A stretch of DNA of 64,000 bases from Danxiaibacter flavus (GCF_041060425.1 NZ_JAULBC010000009.1:1-64000); one strand, 5' to 3'. Shown: positions 47,079-56,199, numbered from the stretch's first letter. The notes: a model not told the origin generated them from the letters alone. Program-made: numbers and translations.

Positions 47079-47500
47079 TTTTTAAACCATATAAGGCCTA
47101 TAAGAAAATATAAGGTTTTTTAGGAAATGATGAATAAGTCAAAAGTAAAAAGTAGAAAATGTAGAAAAGGCTTCAGTATGCGAAAGACTGCAAAGTGAAA
47201 GGCTCTTGGGTCGTTGCTTACATGCTCTTATATGCCTTCTATACAACTAGTGAATAGTGAATGGTCAATGGTGAAGGTCCGAGCTGGTTAAGTAAATATA
47301 TTGTCGTTTAAGTGTTATTATTATCTTGAGTAAAAGCTCTTATTTGCTCTTATATGCCTTATATGGTTTAAAAAACTTCGCTTCGGTCAGCTTTAGGCTT
47401 TAGGCTTTGGGCTTTAAGCTTTATCAATTGTTTACAAAGAAACGTTGGCGCCCGACACCTTACTTATATGGTTCAAAAAATCCCTTATATGGTTCAAAAA
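47079..47500. repeat. Long composite repeat LR3
   Basis: The arm TTTTTTAAACCATATAAGG (from 47079) pairs with 47349-47375 with one mismatch. The core is in the same orientation as LR1, followed by the CTTCGCTTCGGTCAG/heptad/AAACGTTGGCG module. Extra AGTCAAA-type heptads lie at about 47126-47155. Two further TTATATGGTTCAAAA ends at 47465-47500 overlap the sigma factor's last codons and TGA. Confidence 0.9.
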
Positions 47501-48021
47501 AAAGCAGACAATACTTTCCTTAATTGTTTAAGCGCGAGGGAAATATGTTTTTCAACTGTGCGGTCTGAGATCTCCAGTTTACCCGCTATTTGTTTGTATG
47601 AAAATCCATGCAGCCTGCTAAGTACAAAGATCTGCTTGCGAACAGGAGGGAGGCTGTTTAGCGCATTTATAATGTTTTTTTCTGTATCAACTTCCGTAAC
47701 AGGGTGAACAAACTCTTCCTTGCTTTCTTTCAATACATACAACTGCGCTTTTCGTTGCTGTGCTTTTGCACGGAGCGTGTCAATCAACGTAGTTCTGGCT
47801 ATTCTGAACAATTGCGTTTCCAGTGAAAGGTCTTCGGAGAGTGTATGCCGGTAATCCCAAAGCTTGATAAAAGTGAGTTGTGTAAGCTCTTTGCTCAAAG
47901 CTTCGTCCTTTACCTTAAGCATAAAGTATTGGTACGCTTTCGGCTGCCATTGCAGAAAAGTTTCCCGGAATACAACATGATCCCCCGCTTTTATGTAATT
48001 AACAATACTCACTCTTTTCAA
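47494..48021 (-). CDS. ECF RNA polymerase sigma-70 factor (second)
   Basis: 175 aa. Region 2 appears at FMLKVKDEALSKELTQLTF and KLWDYRH; region 4 at LPPVRKQIFVLSRLHGFSYK with its helix-turn-helix (QIAGKLEISDRTVEKHISLA). The first codon must be TTG (48021) or GTG (48012). Its last two codons (Phe-Phe) and TGA lie inside the end of LR3. It presumably drives the FecR/SusC/SusD genes downstream. A CGCAAACGTTTGA site lies 156 bases upstream of the start. Confidence 0.92.
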   Translation of the reverse strand: MKRVSIVNYIKAGDHVVFRETFLQWQPKAYQYFMLKVKDEALSKELTQLTFIKLWDYRHTLSEDLSLETQLFRIARTTLIDTLRAKAQQRKAQLYVLKESKEEFVHPVTEVDTEKNIINALNSLPPVRKQIFVLSRLHGFSYKQIAGKLEISDRTVEKHISLALKQLRKVLSAFF

Positions 48022-48176
48022 ATAAAATCCAGCGCAATTTGCAACTATCTGTTTGTTCTATGGCATTAAATCATTGTAAACAAAAATCGTTCTGGTCTTT
48101 GCTAAAACGCGCCGGCATTGGTATTCAACAGTTAGATTCTGAAACAAATTAGTTGAATAAATCAGATTTTAAAATA

Positions 48177-48189
48177 TCAAACGTTTGCG
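48177..48189 (-). promoter_or_regulatory. Palindromic CAAACGTTTG operator, copy 3
   Basis: The third identical 13-mer, in the same orientation, lies 5 bases downstream of the deacetylase stop codon and 156 bases upstream of the second sigma gene. Confidence 0.65.
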
Positions 48190-48193
48190 TAAG

Positions 48194-48979
48194 TTAATGT
48201 GTGCATTGGACACCAGGTAAGTCTCTCATGCATATAAAGTCGCTGTCTTTCTTAAGATCCTTTATAAGCTGATGCAGCCTCTCCTGCATGCATGTGCCCG
48301 AATGTCTCTTTATATAAAAAGGAATATTGTATTGCGTGATTTCTGTGAATTCCCACGGATGAAAATAAAGTGACAGGTATCCGTCTTTCTTCAACGTATG
48401 GATGGCCATTTTTTTATAAATAGCATAAGGAAGATTTTTGAATGCCAGCCAGAATAACGGGATCCGGAAATTGCTACTTACGGAAACCGGTACATTAACC
48501 ACACCCAGTTGCTTGTATAGAGTTCTGGGTTTACTGAGGTTGTTATATCTGCCTGGTAGCCATGAAGGGTTTATGGATGAATTATATATGTAACCTGCCT
48601 GCTGTACCAGCTCTGGTGATACCGCCTGTAATCTCGGCATACGTAGTCCGATAACTTTTTTGCCTGTAATGTTTTCAAGTGTTATTCTGCTTTCAAGCAA
48701 ATGCCGTTCTTCGAAGCTTGAATGAAAGAAAGTATGTGATCCTATTTCGTTACTTTCAGATAGCCTCCTGATTTCATCCGGGTATTGGCTGGCAAAATTA
48801 GCTGTCGTAAAGAATGTGTATGCCTGATTGTAGATATGTAGCACTTGTTGCAATTTCTTCAAGCCATCATAGCCGGTGTCCATCTGCTCGAGTACAGATA
48901 TGGCACAACCATATTCAAGCGGAAGATCAAATTCTTCAACATCAAACGTGAGTAGGGTAAACCTGTTCAGTTGCTTCAT
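48194..48979 (-). CDS. Polysaccharide deacetylase (NodB-like) family protein
   Basis: 261 aa with no signal peptide. The NodB core starts LLTFDVEEFDLP (about 9-20, with the catalytic Asp in TFDVEEFD). The metal-binding motif is IGSHTFFHSSF (about 77-87, H-x3-H). A conserved later His is at FHPWEF (about 211). It probably removes acetyl groups from a lipid-linked or cytoplasmic glycan. Its ATG overlaps the TGA of the GT-C gene by 4 bases, so translation is coupled. Confidence 0.87.
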   Translation of the reverse strand: MKQLNRFTLLTFDVEEFDLPLEYGCAISVLEQMDTGYDGLKKLQQVLHIYNQAYTFFTTANFASQYPDEIRRLSESNEIGSHTFFHSSFEERHLLESRITLENITGKKVIGLRMPRLQAVSPELVQQAGYIYNSSINPSWLPGRYNNLSKPRTLYKQLGVVNVPVSVSSNFRIPLFWLAFKNLPYAIYKKMAIHTLKKDGYLSLYFHPWEFTEITQYNIPFYIKRHSGTCMQERLHQLIKDLKKDSDFICMRDLPGVQCTH

Positions 48980-50190
48980 GCCGGCGATAATTCTTTTTTC
49001 AATATTTCTTGCGCGTGTAGAAATTGCCTTTTATGTATCTGCACAATGATAGTAATCCATAGTATGCAGCAAGGCAAAGCTTTTAGCGCGTAGGGTCTTG
49101 CGATATGGGTTCTTACCCATGGCGTAAAAATATCGGAATATGAAAAACTTGTTAGCAATAACGCAAATACAAGCATTGCATTAGCCCAGGCGTTCTTCGG
49201 TTGCAGAATGTACCAGAGACAAACGGCCGGGAATGCAATAATATAAGTAGGCGATTCTGATCCTGTGCTAAATATTACCGTGAATAGCAATACGGAACAC
49301 AATATGTATAGTCGCAATGATGTATTGTTAAAGAACCTGTATTGCATGTATTGCGTAGCAAATGCAATTAGCGCTGGAATAATCACAAATGAGTCTTTCA
49401 GTGCCGGGAAAAATATTCGCCTGATTAGCCCCATCATCGATATGTCCTGGTAGTCGTTGTGAATATCGAGTCTGATATTCTTTGCTGATTTTTGTATGAG
49501 CGCCTGTTTCCAATCACCATAGGATTGCAGGATAAAATCTGCACTCGATATTAGCATTGGAGCGGTAAAAAAAACAATACTCCAAACAATCAGCCACGCA
49601 ATAAAACGAAGTGGCTTTCCTGAAAAGAAAAAAAATGCCAGCCCTACTATGCCGTATATCTTAATGAATGTTGCTAACAAAAGATAAAATGCAGCATAAC
49701 CTTCTTTGCCTTTATGCAGCGATGTAAATGTTAGTATGATGCATGCAGCGGTTAATCCGTTTGATTGCAGCCACGATGAGGCAGTCATCATCTCGTGGGA
49801 GCTAAGAATGAGGATTGTATTCTGTGCCGTTTTTTCTACTGGAAGATCGCGAATGGCGTAATAAAGCGCACTAACGTTCAGCAATACCCATAATATTACA
49901 CCAGCCTTATCCGGCAAAAAACTAAATGGAGCCATTACTATGCTGAAGAACGGGCCATAAAGATTGACGTCAGAATACTGCTGTGGGTACTCTATATATA
50001 AATTAGTCTGCTGAATGGTGTGCAGATAAACATGTTTGAAGATGATGAAGTTATTGAGTGTATTTCCGCGTACGTTTAGCATAACTGCAATAAGTGACAA
50101 ACCAAACCATAATGCAATGGCCAGCCCGGTTTTTTTTAGAAATGCTCCCGAGCGAATCCATGCTAAAAACTTATTTATTGTTGTGCTCAT
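48976..50190 (-). CDS. GT-C fold membrane glycosyltransferase (GT87/DUF2029-like)
   Basis: 404 aa with about nine or ten transmembrane helices. The first periplasmic loop (about 62-85, DVNLYGPFFS) carries the Asp and YxPPF-like pattern of DUF2029/GT87 mannosyltransferases that use polyprenyl-phosphate sugars. It follows the GT2 gene by 16 bases and overlaps the deacetylase, forming a three-gene operon for a lipid-linked glycan. Confidence 0.82.
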   Translation of the reverse strand: MSTTINKFLAWIRSGAFLKKTGLAIALWFGLSLIAVMLNVRGNTLNNFIIFKHVYLHTIQQTNLYIEYPQQYSDVNLYGPFFSIVMAPFSFLPDKAGVILWVLLNVSALYYAIRDLPVEKTAQNTILILSSHEMMTASSWLQSNGLTAACIILTFTSLHKGKEGYAAFYLLLATFIKIYGIVGLAFFFFSGKPLRFIAWLIVWSIVFFTAPMLISSADFILQSYGDWKQALIQKSAKNIRLDIHNDYQDISMMGLIRRIFFPALKDSFVIIPALIAFATQYMQYRFFNNTSLRLYILCSVLLFTVIFSTGSESPTYIIAFPAVCLWYILQPKNAWANAMLVFALLLTSFSYSDIFTPWVRTHIARPYALKALPCCILWITIIVQIHKRQFLHAQEILKKELSPA

Positions 50191-50206
50191 CTGTATACTT
50201 CTTTAA

Positions 50207-50998
50207 CTATTCAACTGTCTCGGTTTCGCGTGAATGCAAAGTGCTGTTGATATCATATTTTTTGCGATCAGAAATTGTTGTCAGTTTCCGGTTCCTGTTA
50301 AACAACAGGTATAAAAAATTTCTGATTTCTGTTTTAATCACACCTGCGTTCATATTTGAGAACTGGATGTTCTCACGCAATGTCAACGGTGCTGGCTTTA
50401 TGTGCAGACCAAATCTGTACGCTAATTGAACGAATTCGGCGTCTACAAGAAACCTGTTTATGGTTGTGTTTAAAAAAATACTTCTGCCGACGTGATTAAA
50501 TGCCTTAAGGCCCGATTGTGTGTCTGCAACGGGCAGTCGCAGTAGGAAGCGGTTAAGAAAATTACAGGCTTTGGATATAATGTATCGTTTGAGTGGCAAT
50601 TTCTTAAAGTATGCCTTATCTCTTTTGCCTACAACAACGTCATATCCTTGCAATAACAGATGGTACATGTCTGCAAGATTGGAATGTACATAAGGAAAAT
50701 CAAAATCGGTTACTATTACATATTTTCCTCTTGCTGACGCCACGCCTTTTCGCAGGGCATAGCCTTTACCCATGTTGGCGGCGTAAGAAATAAACGAAAT
50801 ATTGCTATGCGATTCTGTAAGTTCCCGGAACTTATATAACAATGATTTGTTCTCAAATCCGTCATTAACAACAATGAACTGAATGTTGAGGCCTGTTAGC
50901 TGCATTTTTACCTGCCGGATATTTTTGAGCAGATCATAATGCCAGCTCGACTTAGGTTTGCAGAGGGGTACTACTACACTAAGGTTACAATGTTTCAA
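50207..50998 (-). CDS. Glycosyltransferase family 2 (polyprenyl-phosphate glycosyltransferase-like)
   Basis: 263 aa. The GT-A fold shows LSVVVPLCKP (about 6-15), IQFIVVNDGFEN (40-51) and VTDFDFPY (about 95-102, the DxD site). GT2 enzymes of this type make polyprenyl-phosphate sugars, which the GT-C protein encoded next could use. No ATG is available; translation starts at TTG 50998, since no earlier in-frame start was found. First gene of the leftward three-gene operon. Confidence 0.88.
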   Translation of the reverse strand: MKHCNLSVVVPLCKPKSSWHYDLLKNIRQVKMQLTGLNIQFIVVNDGFENKSLLYKFRELTESHSNISFISYAANMGKGYALRKGVASARGKYVIVTDFDFPYVHSNLADMYHLLLQGYDVVVGKRDKAYFKKLPLKRYIISKACNFLNRFLLRLPVADTQSGLKAFNHVGRSIFLNTTINRFLVDAEFVQLAYRFGLHIKPAPLTLRENIQFSNMNAGVIKTEIRNFLYLLFNRNRKLTTISDRKKYDINSTLHSRETETVE

Positions 50999-51106
50999 TT
51001 TAAGGGTATTTGCTGCAATTTCCTCAATTTGGATTGAATAGTAAAATTTATATATAAAATTAGCGGAAGAGAGAAAAAAAATAGGTAAAACAGAATAAAA
51101 ATCAGG

Positions 51107-54100
51107 TTAGGCGATTATTTCGCTTTTCTTGAGTACCGCCGTGTGCATCAGTTGTAAAAAACGATGCATTTCGTTCATGCCATTCATGTCTTCTGCGATA
51201 AGCAGGAAGTTTTTACCGGCCTGCTTTAGACGAGCCCTGTTGGTGCCTGTTTGCAGATAGTGCAATATATTTTTAAAGATGTCTGACTCAAAGTATGGTG
51301 AATCATTCTTGTTGATAAAATAGCAACGAAGTGTGTTCTCTTTCAAAGCCATCTTTTCAAAGCCAAGATCTACTGCGAGCCAGCGGCAACGCACGGTAGT
51401 GAAAAGATCCTCCACCTGCGGAGGAATAGGGCCAAAACGATCTATCAGCTCATTATGGAAATCCTGCAGATCTTCTTCGTTCTCGCAACTATCCAGTCTT
51501 GTGTATAGAGAAAGACGTTCTGTAATGCTCTCTACATAGCTATCGGGAATAAGTATTTCCAGATCTGTATCAATGGTACAATCGCTCACATAATCATCCT
51601 GCTTACTGATCTCATCTTTAAAGAGGTCTTTAAATGATGTACGTTTCAATTCGCGGATGGCTTCATCAAGAATTTTCTGATACATTTCAAAACCAATCTC
51701 TGCCATAAAGCCGCTCTGATCACCGCCAAGCATATTTCCCGCACCGCGTATATCAAGATCACGCATCGCAATCTGGAAGCCACTTCCAAGATCGCTGAAT
51801 TGTTCCAATGTCTGCAGGCGTTTACGTGAGTCGGATGGTAATGTACTCATCGGCGGTCCCAATAAATAACAGAACGCTTTCTTGTTGCTTCTGCCCACAC
51901 GTCCGCGTAACTGGTGAAGATCACTCAATCCAAAATGGTGCGCATTGTTAACGATGATGGTATTAACGTTCGGAATATCCACGCCGCTTTCAACGATGTT
52001 TGTACAGATCAGTACGTCATATTTCCGGTCGATAAAATCAAGGATCTTTTCTTCCAGTTCATGGCCTTCCATTTGTCCGTGTGCATATGAAATGCTCAGG
52101 TCAGGACATTGCGCCTGGATCAACGCAGCCATCTCTTTCAAACCTTGTACACGGTTATGGATAAAGAAGACCTGTCCGCCGCGTTCTGTTTCATAATAGA
52201 TCGCATCTCTTATGAATTCCGCGTTGAACACATGAACCTCAGTTTGAATAGGCTGCCTGTTAGGCGGAGGTGTATTGATAATACTTAAGTCACGCGCGCC
52301 CATTAATGAGAACTGTAAGGTTCTGGGGATCGGCGTTGCTGTAAGCGTTAAACAGTCAACATTGGTCTTCAGCGTTTTCAGCTTTTCCTTATGCGCCACA
52401 CCAAACTTCTGCTCCTCATCTATTACCATCAGGCCGAGGTCCTTAAACTTCACTTCCTTGCCCAGCAAACCATGCGTACCTATGATAATATCGATCTTAC
52501 CTTCTTCAAGTTTCTTTAGTGTTTCCTTTTTCTCTTTAGATGATTTAAAGCGATTGATATAATCCACCGTTACAGGAAAATCTTTCAACCTTTCTTTAAA
52601 TGTTTTATAGTGCTGAAAAGCAAGGATGGTTGTCGGCACCAAAACGGCAGCCTGTTTGCCATCCACGCATGTTTTGAAAGCTGATCTTATTGCAACCTCA
52701 GTTTTACCAAAACCTACATCACCGCACACCAGGCGATCCATCGGTGCGGGCGATTCCATATCTTTCTTTACATCAGCTGTAGCCTTGCTTTGGTCGGGCG
52801 TATCTTCATAAATAAAGCTTGCTTCCAGCTCAGTTTGCATATAATTGTCCGGAGTATGTGCAAAGCCTGTCTGCGCCTTGCGCTGAGCGTACAATTTTAT
52901 CAGGTCGAAGGCAATTTCTTTAACCTTCGTTTTGGTTTTTTCTTTCAGCCTGTTCCAAACGTCACTACCCAGTTTGTTGATCTTGGGCGTTGTGCCCTCT
53001 TTACCGGTATACTTGGAGATCTTGTGCAGCGAGTTGATATTCACATACAGAATATCGCCATCCTTATAAATAATGCGGACAGCCTCCTGTAACTTGCCAT
53101 TCACCTCAAGTTTTTGTAGACCACTATAAGTGCCCACACCGTGATCAATATGCGTTACATAGTCTCCTGGCTGAAGCTCCCGTAATGTACGGATGGTAAG
53201 CGCCTTGTTCTTGTTATAAGCCTGCTTAACACGGTATTTGTGGTATCGTTGGAAGATCTGGTGATCCGTATAACAGACAACTTTCAGGTCCTCATCAATA
53301 AAGCCTTCGTGAATGCTGGTTGCCAACGGAGTAAATTGGATCTCAGTATTAAGATCAGTAAAAATCGTGTTCAGTCTTTCCAGCTGTTTGGCCTGTTCAG
53401 CAAATATGTAAATGCTATAACCTTTGCTTTCGTGATCTTTCAGGTCCTTGATCAGCAGATCAAATTGTCTGTTGAAAGCGGGCTGCGGCCTGGTGTTGAA
53501 TTCAATTTCACTTGTAGACAACTGAGGCTTGTAGCCAAATTCAACGATGTGACGTTGTTGCACCTGTCTTTCAATAGTTGCAGCCGGAACAAAATCTTCC
53601 AGCCTTACTTCTTTGAGAATTTTTGTTTCATCCTCATCATCTTCATAAGTGGGTTTGGACTTATTGCCTACAGTGCTATCCTGCGACAATTTTTCAAGAA
53701 ACTGTCCAAGATCCATTTCCTCTTCTTCCAACTGTTCCTTAATCACATCCCAATCTTTCAGCCACACGATCGTGTTCTCAGGCAGATATTCCAGCAGTGA
53801 AATTTTTTCATTGCTGTCAAACTGCGTTTCAATATTCGGGATGATAGAAACCTGCAACAATTTGCGTTCACTCAACTGTGTCTCGGGATCAAATATGCGG
53901 ATGCTATCCACTTCATTGCCGAATAACTCAACACGGTATGGCTTCTCATTGCCGAAAGAATAGATATCAAGAATACCTCCGCGTAAAGCAAACTGGCCCG
54001 GCTCGTACACAAAATCCGTGCGCACAAAGCCATACATTACAAACAATTCCATGATGCCGTTCAGGTCAATGGTATCGTTTGCTTTTATATGAATGATGTT

Positions 54101-54532
54101 GCCACTAAGTGTTTTAGGAAGAACTACTTTTTCAAACAATGCTTCGGGATAGGTAACAATAATCTTCTTGTTACCGCCAGCGGAAAGTTTGGTCAGCGCT
54201 TCAGTACGAAGCATGACATGGGACGAATTTAGCAGCTTAAAGTTCTTCCTGTTTTTGAAGGAAGATGGAAAATAGAACAGATCGAGCGCGTTCGTCAGGT
54301 TTTCCAATGTGTTGTGGAAATAGGCTGCTTCTTCGGCGTCGTTCAGTACTACTAAGTGATTGAGCTGCTGTGTGGAAGCGTGTGTAAATACGCCGGTTAC
54401 GATAAATTCGGCGCTGCTCCCCTGTAGGTTTTTAAGAAAGATATGCTGGGTATCGGCAAATGTCAGCCTGTCCGCCAATTGAAAAAGGCGGGGGTTCTGT
54501 TGATATTTCTCCAGTAACTCGCTTAAATTCAT
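51107..54532 (-). CDS. mfd: Transcription-repair coupling factor Mfd
   Basis: 1141 aa, the normal length. The protein binds stalled RNA polymerase, pushes it off damaged DNA and recruits UvrA. An N-terminal UvrB-like module is followed by the RNA polymerase interaction domain (about 460-530, LQPGDYVTHIDHGVGTYSGL). The translocase has Walker A GDVGFGKTE, DEEQ in VIDEEQKFG, and LTATPIPRTL, then helicase motifs through QLRGRVGRS. A C-terminal TRCF domain closes it. A TATCTTTG -7 box lies 11 bases upstream of the ATG. Confidence 0.98.
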   Translation of the reverse strand: MNLSELLEKYQQNPRLFQLADRLTFADTQHIFLKNLQGSSAEFIVTGVFTHASTQQLNHLVVLNDAEEAAYFHNTLENLTNALDLFYFPSSFKNRKNFKLLNSSHVMLRTEALTKLSAGGNKKIIVTYPEALFEKVVLPKTLSGNIIHIKANDTIDLNGIMELFVMYGFVRTDFVYEPGQFALRGGILDIYSFGNEKPYRVELFGNEVDSIRIFDPETQLSERKLLQVSIIPNIETQFDSNEKISLLEYLPENTIVWLKDWDVIKEQLEEEEMDLGQFLEKLSQDSTVGNKSKPTYEDDEDETKILKEVRLEDFVPAATIERQVQQRHIVEFGYKPQLSTSEIEFNTRPQPAFNRQFDLLIKDLKDHESKGYSIYIFAEQAKQLERLNTIFTDLNTEIQFTPLATSIHEGFIDEDLKVVCYTDHQIFQRYHKYRVKQAYNKNKALTIRTLRELQPGDYVTHIDHGVGTYSGLQKLEVNGKLQEAVRIIYKDGDILYVNINSLHKISKYTGKEGTTPKINKLGSDVWNRLKEKTKTKVKEIAFDLIKLYAQRKAQTGFAHTPDNYMQTELEASFIYEDTPDQSKATADVKKDMESPAPMDRLVCGDVGFGKTEVAIRSAFKTCVDGKQAAVLVPTTILAFQHYKTFKERLKDFPVTVDYINRFKSSKEKKETLKKLEEGKIDIIIGTHGLLGKEVKFKDLGLMVIDEEQKFGVAHKEKLKTLKTNVDCLTLTATPIPRTLQFSLMGARDLSIINTPPPNRQPIQTEVHVFNAEFIRDAIYYETERGGQVFFIHNRVQGLKEMAALIQAQCPDLSISYAHGQMEGHELEEKILDFIDRKYDVLICTNIVESGVDIPNVNTIIVNNAHHFGLSDLHQLRGRVGRSNKKAFCYLLGPPMSTLPSDSRKRLQTLEQFSDLGSGFQIAMRDLDIRGAGNMLGGDQSGFMAEIGFEMYQKILDEAIRELKRTSFKDLFKDEISKQDDYVSDCTIDTDLEILIPDSYVESITERLSLYTRLDSCENEEDLQDFHNELIDRFGPIPPQVEDLFTTVRCRWLAVDLGFEKMALKENTLRCYFINKNDSPYFESDIFKNILHYLQTGTNRARLKQAGKNFLLIAEDMNGMNEMHRFLQLMHTAVLKKSEIIA

Positions 54533-54543
54533 AAAACCGGCCG

Positions 54544-54551
54544 CAAAGATA
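54544..54551 (-). promoter_or_regulatory. Candidate -7 box for mfd
   Basis: CAAAGATA on the + strand reads TATCTTTG on the coding strand, an exact TAnnTTTG match, 11 bases before the ATG. This implies a very short leader. The same octamer precedes glyQS. Confidence 0.45.
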
Positions 54552-54980
54552 ATGGATTTGCCGCAAAGGCGCTAAGGCAGAAAGAAGCACAAAGGGATAA
54601 ACCACGGAGACAATACGGCACAGGTGAAACACAACGATTTAGCCACGAACGCGCTAAGATGGAAGGAAGCACAAAGGGTAAACGACGGAGACAATACGGC
54701 ACAAAGAGTCACGGCGTATAATTTACGCGGACGTTGCGTCGCCTCTTCTTTGCGTTCGCCGCGAGAAACTTCTCTTCCGCGAGAAAAAAGTTTTAAGCAT
54801 TAGGCGTTAGGCTTTTCGCTTTCCTCCCTTTTTCTCGAATCAAAGTTTTGACTTTTAACTTTTTAATTTTGACTTTGAGTTTCTTCGCGTCGCCGCTTCT
54901 TTCCGTTTCGCCGCGAGAAATCTCTCCTCCGCGGAAAAAAGGTTTTGGGCTTTGAGCTTTAGGCTTTGGGCTTTAAGGTT
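54552..54980. repeat. Gap filled with dispersed repeat words
   Basis: The 440-base gap holds two copies of a GGCGCTAAGG/AAGCACAAAGGG/ACCACGGAGACAATACGGCAC segment (about 54555-54620 and 54640-54710), two TTCGCCGCGAGAAA segments (about 54752 and 54910), and heptads TTTTGAC (54843-54886), TTAGGCG (54790-54815) and GGGCTTT (54942-54977). The last supplies the stop codon region of the DUF3999 gene. Confidence 0.85.
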
Positions 54981-56199
54981 TCCTCACTTGCTTCGTCAGC
55001 TTTAGCGTGAAAAATAAAAGAATTGCCAGTACAATCGCCAGCGTTACCCAAAGCACGCCTTTGTTTAAAAAAACAGAATTTTTCACATCGGATTTAGGCT
55101 GTTGAACAGATTTAATTTCTCCGATGGCTAAACGCTTTATTTGAGCGGGAATGCTGTCTTTAAAACTCTGCAGTTCGTATGATGGCGATTGTAGCACGGG
55201 ATCTCCCATAAAGAGGGAATAGCTTTTCTTCGCATCGAGGTAAGCGATCAGTTCTTTCGCTGACTGATATGTGTGCAAACTTTTAATTACAAGGGGCGGA
55301 TTGTCTTCGTTCTCAATTTTTATTATAAACTTTTTCGTGTTAAAGGCGGGAATTACAAAGCTGTTGTCGATATTTGATGAAAGCTCAAAGTATTCAGTTG
55401 AATTCACATTAGATATCGTAATTTTTCTTTTGAAGAACTTTGGTGCCTCAACCGCGAGCGCGACTTTTTCAATGTGATAAAAATTTTCGTTGGTTACGGT
55501 GATATAAGTGTTTTTATCGGAGCTATCTTTTTGAACAAAGGAAAGCTGCGGTGTGGCAATGTAAGCGCCGGTTGTCGGTGTAGCTTTCTCCAGGATCTGC
55601 GTTGTGGCTGAAAGTATTTGCAACGGTGCCTCTTTGCCGTTGTTGATGATCAGTTTAAAGTATGCGTATTGGTTTGCGGGGAAACTCAGATCCTGCAGAT
55701 AGAAATCCTCTTTGCCGGCATTGTCTTTTTTGAAGTTGATATTCTCCAGAATGGTAAACCACTGCTTCTCATCATTACTTCCCCGGAGCGTTGCGTAACG
55801 CTGCACATCTGCATTCTTTATCTGAAGTGTCATTTCATTCAACAACGTCCCCGTTCTGTTTTGGATGATGATTTCTGATCTTCCGCTGTCCGTTGTCCTG
55901 TTTTGAACAATGGGCATTGGAACACCGGATACATGGGGTTGTTGGGCAAATGTATTCCTGATAAGAAAGGGCACCTGCGTATTGTGATCATCCATGATGC
56001 GTATATCACTGAAGTCATTTTTTATATGACTACTCAGTTCGGGCGTAATATTAATCGCGTAGAAGCCGCTGGAATCAATCTTCTGGACAGATGCTTCATA
56101 TTTAAAATGTTGAGCACTGCTTTGTGCGAACGCAACAAGTGATGCTACAACAATCATAATCGCTTTGAAATGTCCTTTCAATAAATTATTAGACTTCAT
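54973..56199 (-). CDS. DUF3999-like secreted membrane-anchored protein
   Basis: 408 aa from the ATG at 56199, chosen for a shorter N-terminus before the signal peptide; an ATG at 56217 is also possible. The start of the mature part (FKYEASVQKIDSSGFYAINI and SDIRIMDDHNTQVPFLIRN) matches DUF3999. The middle is beta-rich, and one transmembrane helix (about 376-398) lies near the C-terminus. Function unknown. It overlaps the 3' end of the DUF2339 gene, its usual partner. Its TAA is the first part of a heptad repeat. Confidence 0.78.
   Translation of the reverse strand: MKSNNLLKGHFKAIMIVVASLVAFAQSSAQHFKYEASVQKIDSSGFYAINITPELSSHIKNDFSDIRIMDDHNTQVPFLIRNTFAQQPHVSGVPMPIVQNRTTDSGRSEIIIQNRTGTLLNEMTLQIKNADVQRYATLRGSNDEKQWFTILENINFKKDNAGKEDFYLQDLSFPANQYAYFKLIINNGKEAPLQILSATTQILEKATPTTGAYIATPQLSFVQKDSSDKNTYITVTNENFYHIEKVALAVEAPKFFKRKITISNVNSTEYFELSSNIDNSFVIPAFNTKKFIIKIENEDNPPLVIKSLHTYQSAKELIAYLDAKKSYSLFMGDPVLQSPSYELQSFKDSIPAQIKRLAIGEIKSVQQPKSDVKNSVFLNKGVLWVTLAIVLAILLFFTLKLTKQVRKP

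Noticed and set aside
53240..53800. 186-codon open frame opposite mfd
   Set aside because: Shadow of the conserved UvrB-like region of Mfd.
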